Shown: one piece after another, positions 57,890 through 64,000 of the stretch | Position numbering within the stretch: the first letter of the stretch is position 1 | How the letters are laid out: every line of letters begins with the position of its first letter | Assembly (NCBI RefSeq): GCF_024508665.1 | Contig: NZ_JANINP010000006.1 | Span: forward strand, 920,001 to 984,000 | DNA: 64,000 nucleotides | Source of the DNA: Sphingomonas sp. | Lineage (GTDB): Bacteria; Pseudomonadota; Alphaproteobacteria; Sphingomonadales; Sphingomonadaceae | Direction: 5' to 3' | The notes under the pieces: model-generated | The model's database searches: none | What the model was told of the DNA's origin: nothing | What the model saw: only the letters and a program-made list of their open reading frames with translations | Program-made: the position numbers and the translations under genes

Positions 57890-60138
57890 AGCTTGATCGT
57901 CAGGTCGGCGTGGAAGCTCCGCTGCGGGAAGGGGTGGAACAGGAAGTATTTGTCGTTGTTGACATTATCCACGCCTAGCCCGAGCACGTAATTCTTCGTG
58001 ACGGCGAATTGCGCGCGCAGGTCGACGACGAAGAATTTGTAGAAGCCCTGATAGGTGTTCCCGACCACGTCCTTATTGTCGAGCTGGCCGTACATCCGGC
58101 TCGCATAGCGCGCGGCCGCTGACAGCGAGACGCCGCCGACCGGTCGCCAGGTCACGACGGCATTCGCCTTCCACCGCGGCACCGTAGGGATCAGCTTGCC
58201 GACCGCAGCCGGAAATGCCGGATCGGCGCGAGTCGTCGCATCGGCATAAGTCACGCTCCCCGACAGATCGAAGCGGGGGATCAGGTCGTTGCGGACGACC
58301 GCCAACTCGATTCCGCGCGCGCGCGTGCGGTCGACATTCTGGACGAAGCTCGCGGTCAGCGTCCCGCCGCCGACCGCGGCGATGGTGCCGGTCTGCGAGA
58401 TCAGTGCGTCGGTCACGATCTCGTTGAACAAGGACAGGCGGACCGAACCCTTCGCGTCGGTACGTTCCACCGCGAATTCCTGCGATCGCGCATGTTCGGG
58501 CTTGAGATCGGGGTTGGGCACGGCGCCGAGCGTTCCGCTCGTCACCACCTGATAGAGTTCGCCTACCGTCGGAAAGCGCCAGGCATCGCCATAGGAGAAC
58601 TGGACCTTCCAATGATCGCCGGGCTTCCAGGCCAGCGATGCCTTGGGCGAGAAGCGAGCGGCAGAGCGTTCGGATTGGATATTGGATACAATCGGCGAGG
58701 CCGAGAAATTGACCCCGTCATAGGCGCGCCACCATTCGTAACGACCGCCGAGCGTCAGCGTGAGCCTGGGCAGCAGGTCGAGCGCATCCTGTACCCAGAG
58801 TGCGGCAGTGCGCGTCTTGCCCAGCGATTGCTGATTCAGCGCGGCCGGGGCGCCGTTGATCCAATCGCTCGTCGCATAACGATTGCTCGCCAATACGAAG
58901 CGGTCCCAATGTACCCCGGCGCTCAGCACATTGCCGCCGCGGCTCCACGCGGCCTTGGCATCCAGCGTGTCCCAGCCCGTGCCGTCGAGTCGCGTGATAT
59001 TGCCCGCCCCGCCCGACAATGCCGCGGGCAGGGTGCCGGTCGGGGTTCGCTGCTCGTCAGTGGCGAAGCGGTAACGCGTCCCGATCACTTGCCAGTCGAT
59101 CCCGCCGCCCGATCCGCCGAGCGACAGTGCGTGCGACCAGTGGCGCTGGCGCGATAGATAGGTCCCGCTGGCGAATGACGCCGAGGGATACACCGGCAGG
59201 CCGGTCACGGTCGCCGTCAGATAGCTTTCGGCGCTGCCATTGGTGCGGTTGAGGAACAGGCCGCCGACATAGGTCAGCCGGATAGAGCTGCTCAGATCGA
59301 GCGCGGCCTTGAGCTTGAGGCGATCCTGGCCCTGACGCTCGATTCCGCTCGACCCCAGGACGGTGATCGGTTGCCCCGTCCGGTTGCGATCCGGGATCGC
59401 GCCGACCACGCCGGGCCCCGCCGCACCGGTGACATAGCCGATCGGCTGCGATCGACTCGTGACGTGATCGTAGCTCGCGAACAGCGCCAGCGGCCCGAAC
59501 CGATCGCCGATCGTCAGCCCGGCCTGATAGGCGGGATAGGTATCGCGCCGCCCATACAGGTCATAGGTCTGGACGCTCACGCCCGCCGTTGCCGTCGCTT
59601 CGAATTCGTCGGGCAGGCGGGTGGTGATGTTAACCACCGCGCCGATCGAATTGCCCGGATAGGCGGCCGAGAACGGGCCGTAGAGCACGTCGATCCGAGC
59701 GATTTCCTGCGGGCTGACGGCGCTCCAGCGCGGGCTAGCAGACGTGTTGTTGTTGCCGATCAATGCCGAGAGCAACGCGCCGTCGGCATAGATCAGGCTG
59801 CGCGCGCTGGCGCCGAGTCCGCTGGTCCGTGTCGCCAGCGGCGCCTGGGTGTCGCCGATATGGCGTTTGCGCACGATCAGGCTGGGCAGATATTTGATCA
59901 CGTCCTCGACGTTCATCGCATTGACCGTCCGCGCGATCGTGCCGGCGTCGATCGATGCGCGGGTCGAGGGCGCGTTCTCGATCGTCTGTTGCTGGCGTTG
60001 CGCGGTGATCAATATGTCGTCGCGGTGGTCGTCGCCGGGCGTGGTATCGTCGGCGGCACGCGCGGGCTGCGCGATGGCGCTCGCCATGACGGCGAGCGAG
60101 ACGCACCACAAGGTGCGCTTGGCAATAGTCACAATCAT
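57886..60138 (-). CDS. TonB-dependent receptor, metal/siderophore-type
   Basis: Outer-membrane receptor of about 750 residues. A signal peptide ends IAQPARA, and the TonB box-like ILITAQR follows. Plug motifs are VEDVIKYLPSLIVRKRH and IARIDVLYGPFSAAYPGNSIGAVVNI, and the end is Leu-rich (FHADLTIKL). It is in an operon with DUF2946 upstream and PepSY downstream. Start uncertain: ATG 60138 is very close to AGGGG, while GTG 60132 has ideal spacing. An iron or copper chelate is the likely ligand. Confidence 0.9.
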   Translation of the reverse strand: MIVTIAKRTLWCVSLAVMASAIAQPARAADDTTPGDDHRDDILITAQRQQQTIENAPSTRASIDAGTIARTVNAMNVEDVIKYLPSLIVRKRHIGDTQAPLATRTSGLGASARSLIYADGALLSALIGNNNTSASPRWSAVSPQEIARIDVLYGPFSAAYPGNSIGAVVNITTRLPDEFEATATAGVSVQTYDLYGRRDTYPAYQAGLTIGDRFGPLALFASYDHVTSRSQPIGYVTGAAGPGVVGAIPDRNRTGQPITVLGSSGIERQGQDRLKLKAALDLSSSIRLTYVGGLFLNRTNGSAESYLTATVTGLPVYPSASFASGTYLSRQRHWSHALSLGGSGGGIDWQVIGTRYRFATDEQRTPTGTLPAALSGGAGNITRLDGTGWDTLDAKAAWSRGGNVLSAGVHWDRFVLASNRYATSDWINGAPAALNQQSLGKTRTAALWVQDALDLLPRLTLTLGGRYEWWRAYDGVNFSASPIVSNIQSERSAARFSPKASLAWKPGDHWKVQFSYGDAWRFPTVGELYQVVTSGTLGAVPNPDLKPEHARSQEFAVERTDAKGSVRLSLFNEIVTDALISQTGTIAAVGGGTLTASFVQNVDRTRARGIELAVVRNDLIPRFDLSGSVTYADATTRADPAFPAAVGKLIPTVPRWKANAVVTWRPVGGVSLSAAARYASRMYGQLDNKDVVGNTYQGFYKFFVVDLRAQFAVTKNYVLGLGVDNVNNDKYFLFHPFPQRSFHADLTIKL

Positions 60139-60180
60139 TCCCCTTGCTGAATCGCTCAAGCTGCCAAAGGCAGCGTCGGT

Positions 60181-60591
60181 TCAGGCGCGGGAAGGCGGTC
60201 CGGTGGCGGGAGGCGGGGGCGCGGCGAGGCCGCGGCCGGGCACGGCGTCGATCGGATCGAGCGTCGGTGCGGCGTCGGGAGCGAAGATCGGCGCCGCCAG
60301 CGCAACGAGGGTCGGCGGCGCGTTGGCCACGCCGAGTCCCGAAAAGGCGCAAGCGTGGTCACCAGACTGGTTCTTGCCGGGTGCCTTGTGGCGCAACTTG
60401 CCGTCGGGCGACAACACCATCTTGTCGTCGGGCCCGGTGCCGTTACAGACCGTGATCTCGATACCGCCGGCGACGTTGACAACCGGCATCCACCCTTCGG
60501 GAGCGACGCTGCGCGCCAGCAACGCGGCCACGAGCAGCAGCAGCCAGCCGAAGCGGCGTCGCATGTCGTGAATGGGGTTGGCCGGATTCAT
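60181..60591 (-). CDS. DUF2946 family protein
   Basis: Hypothetical 136-residue exported protein. The signal-like helix is FGWLLLLVAALLARSVAPEGWMP, followed by IEITVCNGTGPDD and GDHACAF, the two Cys-containing regions seen in DUF2946. The tail is Pro/Ala rich. ATG 60591 or 60564 may be used. It lies 42 bases before the TonB receptor gene, and a shared metal-linked role is likely but not proven. Confidence 0.75.
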   Translation of the reverse strand: MNPANPIHDMRRRFGWLLLLVAALLARSVAPEGWMPVVNVAGGIEITVCNGTGPDDKMVLSPDGKLRHKAPGKNQSGDHACAFSGLGVANAPPTLVALAAPIFAPDAAPTLDPIDAVPGRGLAAPPPPATGPPSRA

Positions 60592-60710
60592 TGCGGGGCT
60601 GTTCTTAAGGCAAGAGATGCCGCCAAGGCCATTATTATTCCTGCCTAGACGATCGCTCGACACCGCCGGCTTTGCGCACTGTGGCCAGCGCGTATAAAGG
60701 GGCCAGCCCC

Positions 60711-61871
60711 ATGGCCACGATTTCGTCCCCCGCGCCGGCGCCGGCCGACACTGCATTGACGGACCAGAAGCGTCCCTTCTGGACTCCCGCGATCTTTTCG
60801 CGCCCGTTCTTCGAGGACAAGAGCCGGGCCTTCTGGACGCTGCAGGGCGTTGGCTGGGGCGGGTATCTCCTCCTTCGCTCGGTGTCGTCGGTGTCCAACG
60901 GCGCGCCGATGACGGCATTGATTCCGGGGATCATCGAATCGATCGTCGGTTATTGCATCACTCTGCTGCTCTCGACGCTCTATGGCTATTATCGCCGCCT
61001 GCCGCGGATCAGCGCTATCCTGTTGACGGTGGTGACGCTGGCCGGCGCGACGTTCCTGGCGGCGGTGCTCAACGGTTTCTCGTACAGCATCATGAAGGAC
61101 AATCCCGGTCTCAATTTCGGCCTGGTGTTCGGTCAGCTGTTCCTCAATTTCACCGTGCTCGCGGGCTGGTCGGCGCTCTATTTCGGGATCAATTTCTACC
61201 TGATCGTCGAACAGCAGGCGGACCAGCTGCTGGTGCTCGGCAACCAGGCGTCCTCGGCGCAGCTGGCGATGCTGCGCTATCAGCTCAACCCGCATTTCCT
61301 GTTCAACACGCTCAATTCGATCTCGACCCTGGTGCTCTTGAAGGAGACCGAGCGCGCCAATGCGATGCTGTCGCGACTGGCGGATTTCCTGCGCTTCACC
61401 TTGATCTACGAGCCGACCGCGAACGTGACGGTCGCGCAGGAAGTGCACACGCTCAAACTCTATCTCGAGATCGAGAAGATGCGGTTCGAAAAGCGCCTGC
61501 GCCCGGTGTTCGAGATCGATCCGCGCGCCGAGCGCGCGCGATTGCCCTCCTTGTTGCTCCAGCCGTTGGTCGAAAACGCGATCAAATATGCGGTCACGCC
61601 GAGCGAGGAGGGGGCGGAAATCGCAGTTTCGGCACGTCTCGTCGGCGAACGGGTCCGGATTACCGTGTCCGACACCGGCCCTGGCTTGATCGAGAGCAAG
61701 TTAGGGCCGAGCCTTTCAACTGGCGTGGGGCTCGCCAATATAAGAGATCGGTTGGCACAGGCGTACGGACCTGACCACCGTTTCGATGCTCGGTCTACAC
61801 CAGGGGGCGGCTTTGCTGTGGAGATCGAGATTCCGTACCAGTTGGAAGATCCGAATAGAGAGGCCGCATGA
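60711..61871 (+). CDS. LytS-type sensor histidine kinase
   Basis: Membrane sensor kinase of 386 residues from the His_kinase (PF06580) family. Four helices are seen between about residues 48 and 165. The phospho-acceptor His195 sits in LNPHFLFNTLNSIS. The ATPase domain has VENAIKYA and VSDTGPGL with GVGLANIRDRL. ATG 60711 has AAGGGG eight bases upstream. The stop overlaps the LytTR regulator by ATGA, so the two form a two-component system. The signal is unknown. Confidence 0.9.
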   Translation: MATISSPAPAPADTALTDQKRPFWTPAIFSRPFFEDKSRAFWTLQGVGWGGYLLLRSVSSVSNGAPMTALIPGIIESIVGYCITLLLSTLYGYYRRLPRISAILLTVVTLAGATFLAAVLNGFSYSIMKDNPGLNFGLVFGQLFLNFTVLAGWSALYFGINFYLIVEQQADQLLVLGNQASSAQLAMLRYQLNPHFLFNTLNSISTLVLLKETERANAMLSRLADFLRFTLIYEPTANVTVAQEVHTLKLYLEIEKMRFEKRLRPVFEIDPRAERARLPSLLLQPLVENAIKYAVTPSEEGAEIAVSARLVGERVRITVSDTGPGLIESKLGPSLSTGVGLANIRDRLAQAYGPDHRFDARSTPGGGFAVEIEIPYQLEDPNREAA

Positions 61872-62665
61872 CCATAAGAACCATCCTGGTGGACGACGAA
61901 GCGCTCGCGATCCAGGGGCTCGAACTCCGCCTTCAGGCGCATGACGATGTCGAGATCATCGACCGTTGCGCCAATGGGCGCGAGGCGATCCGCAGTATCA
62001 AGACAAATAAACCCGATCTGGTGTTTCTCGATATCCAGATGCCGGGATTCGACGGCTTTTCGGTGATCCAGGGCCTGATGGAGGTGGAACCGCCATTGTT
62101 CGTCTTCGTGACGGCCTATTCCGACCACGCCATTCGCGCGTTCGAGGCGCAGGCGACCGATTACCTGGTCAAGCCGGTCGAGGAATCGCGCCTTGCCGAT
62201 ACGCTCGACCGCGTGCGCCAGCGGCTCGCCGAGAAGCGCACCGCCGAGGAAGTCGAGAAGTATAAGGAAGCACTGGCCGAGGTGGCGCCGGAAGCGGCCG
62301 AGGAAATCGCCGACGGCGGCGAGGTGTCGTCCAACCGCTTCGAGAAGCTCATCAACATCAAGGATCGCGGCAAGATCTTCCGCGTCGACGTCGACACGAT
62401 CGAAGTGGTCGAGGCGGCGGGCGACTATATGTGCATCAAGACCGGCGACAACACGCTGATCCTGCGCCAGACGATGAAGGACCTGGAAAAGCGCCTCGAC
62501 CCGCGCCGCTTCCAGCGCGTCCATCGTTCGACCATCGTCAATCTCGACCTGGTCCGCCAGGTCAAGCCGCATACCAATGGCGAGTGTTTCCTGGTGCTCG
62601 ATTCGGGTGGCCAGGTGAAAGTCAGCCGCAGCTATCGCGACGTGGTGGCGCGGTTCGTTCACTGA
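61868..62665 (+). CDS. LytTR-family response regulator
   Basis: Response regulator of 265 residues. The receiver domain has the acidic pair DD (9-10), phospho-acceptor D55 in LVFLDIQMPG, and K102 in YLVKPV. A C-terminal LytTR DNA-binding domain starts near residue 155 (IFRVDVDTIEVVEAAGDYM, RFQRVHRSTIVNLD). It is coupled to the kinase by ATGA. The targets are not visible; LytTR proteins often bind direct repeats upstream of cell-envelope genes. Confidence 0.92.
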   Translation: MTIRTILVDDEALAIQGLELRLQAHDDVEIIDRCANGREAIRSIKTNKPDLVFLDIQMPGFDGFSVIQGLMEVEPPLFVFVTAYSDHAIRAFEAQATDYLVKPVEESRLADTLDRVRQRLAEKRTAEEVEKYKEALAEVAPEAAEEIADGGEVSSNRFEKLINIKDRGKIFRVDVDTIEVVEAAGDYMCIKTGDNTLILRQTMKDLEKRLDPRRFQRVHRSTIVNLDLVRQVKPHTNGECFLVLDSGGQVKVSRSYRDVVARFVH

Positions 62666-62673
62666 TCCACATT

Positions 62674-62764
62674 CCCCTCCCGCCTGCGGGAGGGGTTAGG
62701 GGAGGGGCTGTGGGAGAGAGCGGAACACGCCCTCCCCCGGCCCCTCCCGCAAACGGGAGGGGAG
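62674..62764. repeat. CCCCTCCCGC/GCGGGAGGGG repeat overlapping a ribosome-binding site
   Basis: Two hairpins, CCCCTCCCGCCTGCGGGAGGGG (62674-62695) and CCCCTCCCGCAAACGGGAGGGG (62741-62762), can also pair with each other. The right arm GGGAGGGGAG ends four bases before ATG 62768 and supplies its Shine-Dalgarno sequence. Confidence 0.7.
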
Positions 62765-62767
62765 TTT

Positions 62768-63523
62768 ATGTCGTCCGCCTACGAGACCTTCGCCGCGCTC
62801 CATGTCCCCGGCGACCCGCTGATCATCTACAATTGCTGGGATCCGGGCAGCGCGGTGGCGATCGCCAAGGCGGGTGCGAAGGCGATCGCGAGCGGTAGCT
62901 ATGGCGCTGCCGAGTCGCTCGGTTTCCATGACGGGGAGGAGGTTCCGCTGGATCTCGTTCTCGATAATGCCAAGCGGATCATGGGCGTGGTCGATGTCCC
63001 CGTATCGATCGACTTCGAAAGCGGCTATGCGCACGACGTCGAGGGCATTGCCGCCAATCTCGCGAAGCTGGCCGCGACTGGCGCGGTCGGCTGCAATTTC
63101 GAGGATTCGGTGATCGGCGGCGAGGGGCTCTATCCGATCGCGGACCAGGCAGAGCGCGTCGCCGCGGCGCGCAAGGGCGCCGGCGAGGCGTTCTTTATCA
63201 ACGCGCGGATCGATCTCTACATCCGTACGCCTGCCGAAAAGCAGGATGCATCGACTCTCGATGAGACGATCGATCGGGCGGCCGCCTATGTCGCGGCCGG
63301 CGCGAGCGGGATCTTCGTCCCGTTCTTGCGCGACGCTGCGGCGATCGCGCAGATCGTCAAGCGCACCGGCGCGCTGGTCAACGTCCTGCCCGGCGGTGGC
63401 GAGGTCGACTCACGCGCCTTCGCCGATGCCGGCGTGGCACGGATCAGCTATGGCGCGGGCCCGTGGTTCGCGGCGATGGCTTGGCTGGAAGATCAGGCGC
63501 GTTCGGCGATCAACTGGAAATAG
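62768..63523 (+). CDS. isocitrate lyase/PEP mutase family enzyme
   Basis: TIM-barrel enzyme of 251 residues from the ICL/PEP mutase superfamily. IIYNCWDPGSAVAIAKAGAKAIASGSY opens the barrel. VDVPVSIDFESGY and GAVGCNFEDSV carry the Mg-binding acidic residues. The superfamily Cys-containing loop is absent, so it is neither true isocitrate lyase nor typical methylisocitrate lyase. The reaction could be C-C or C-P bond cleavage of a small acid. The ribosome-binding site lies in the hairpin upstream. Confidence 0.85.
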   Translation: MSSAYETFAALHVPGDPLIIYNCWDPGSAVAIAKAGAKAIASGSYGAAESLGFHDGEEVPLDLVLDNAKRIMGVVDVPVSIDFESGYAHDVEGIAANLAKLAATGAVGCNFEDSVIGGEGLYPIADQAERVAAARKGAGEAFFINARIDLYIRTPAEKQDASTLDETIDRAAAYVAAGASGIFVPFLRDAAAIAQIVKRTGALVNVLPGGGEVDSRAFADAGVARISYGAGPWFAAMAWLEDQARSAINWK

Positions 63524-63525
63524 CC

Positions 63526-63554
63526 GTCATCCCGGCGAAGGCCGGGATCGCTGG
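63526..63554. repeat. GTCATCCCGGCGAAGGCCGGGAT hairpin
   Basis: Short dispersed hairpin after the PEP mutase-family gene stop, related to the elements at 15529 and 26012. It may serve as a terminator. Confidence 0.5.
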
Positions 63555-63661
63555 AGAGTTGCGATACGGCCAGAGGCCAACGTCTGGGCGGATCGTCCCC
63601 CGGACGATCCTTGAGCATGCGGGGTATGCTCACCCGACGTTCCTCCGCCGGGCGGCGGATT

Positions 63662-64000
63662 TCAATCCAGCGGCTTCTTGTCTTCCTCGGTCACCCCGAG
63701 ATCGGTCGCGGTGAACAGCGCGTGGAGCGTGATGCCGCGCTCCTTGAGGTTGGCATCCGCCCCTTGTTCGCGGTCGAGGATCACGATCGCGTCCTTCATG
63801 ATCCCACCGGCCGCTTCGATCTGTTCGGCGGCCTTCAGGATCGACCCGCCGCTGGTCGCGACGTCGTCGATCAGCACGACATGCTTGCCCTGCAGCGACT
63901 CGCCGCCGCTATCGTCGAGCCCTTCGACCATCAGCGAGGTGCCGTGCGCCTTCGCCGCCTTGCGCACGAATACCGCCCCGATCGGGCGACCGACGTCCCA
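63662..64000 (-). CDS. pyrE: orotate phosphoribosyltransferase, C-terminal part (cut by window edge)
   Basis: The last 112 residues of PyrE, which makes OMP from orotate and PRPP in pyrimidine synthesis. The PRPP-binding motif VVLIDDVATSGGS is clear, preceded by the GAVFVRKAAKAHG segment. The frame runs open to the window end, so the true start is outside. It converges with the PEP mutase-family gene. Confidence 0.9.
   Translation of the reverse strand, partial: WDVGRPIGAVFVRKAAKAHGTSLMVEGLDDSGGESLQGKHVVLIDDVATSGGSILKAAEQIEAAGGIMKDAIVILDREQGADANLKERGITLHALFTATDLGVTEEDKKPLD

Overview
The window is a high-GC, gene-dense chromosomal segment from an alphaproteobacterium, most likely a sphingomonad. 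Evidence for this is the yajC-secD-secF-DUF498 operon, the bamD-recN-ligA order, two TonB-dependent receptors, a small secreted protein with the 'DIVVCARR' motif common in sphingomonads, and two families of GC-rich intergenic hairpin repeats. I see no phage, insertion sequence, integrase or CRISPR array. Most operons are tightly packed with ATGA or TGATG stop/start overlaps.

Left part (1-17.6 kb). A minus-strand operon encodes a fusion of a DegT-type PLP enzyme and an FAD/NAD oxidoreductase, a family 2 glycosyltransferase and an acyltransferase. Divergent from it is an isoquinoline 1-oxidoreductase-like molybdoenzyme operon with a di-heme cytochrome c. A carbon-storage island follows: a PhaE-like small subunit, a class III-type PHA synthase, a GNAT protein and a lipase-like hydrolase on the plus strand, facing a phasin and a wax ester synthase/DGAT on the minus strand. 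Next come an ABC-F ATPase and a coupled ATP-grasp/luciferase-like monooxygenase pair.

Middle part (17.6-40 kb). After an AdaA-type regulator, an SRPBCC protein and a methyltransferase comes a peptidoglycan-recycling cluster: a sodium/solute symporter, NamZ, an AmiE-like serine hydrolase and a BadF-type sugar kinase, divergent from murQ. A UBP zinc-finger protein is paired with a cyclic-nucleotide-domain/thioredoxin-reductase-like protein that lacks the redox cysteines. A bufferin operon (BufA1 precursor, BufB, BufC, DoxX, FMN reductase) follows; its precursor gene carries an in-frame amber codon. Upstream lies a coupled operon of 3-hydroxybutyrate dehydrogenase, an unknown 53-residue protein, an NDH-2-like dehydrogenase and a patatin. 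A cupin, a carboxymuconolactone decarboxylase-family protein, a LysR regulator, and a YeeE/YedE transporter with a DUF302 protein complete the region.

Right part (40-64 kb). This is mostly housekeeping: tRNA-Pro(GGG), yajC-secD-secF-DUF498, a DUF3089 hydrolase, a glycosyltransferase, mannose-6-phosphate isomerase, bamD, recN, two small membrane proteins and ligA. It continues with a TonB receptor closed by a clear terminator, a DUF2946/TonB receptor/PepSY operon, a LytS/LytTR two-component pair, a PEP mutase/isocitrate lyase-family enzyme, and pyrE cut by the window edge.

The most notable items are the amber codon in the bufferin precursor, the PLP/FAD fusion enzyme, the cysteine-less thioredoxin-reductase-like protein, the PTS-free MurNAc recycling cluster, and the doubly coupled 53-residue protein.
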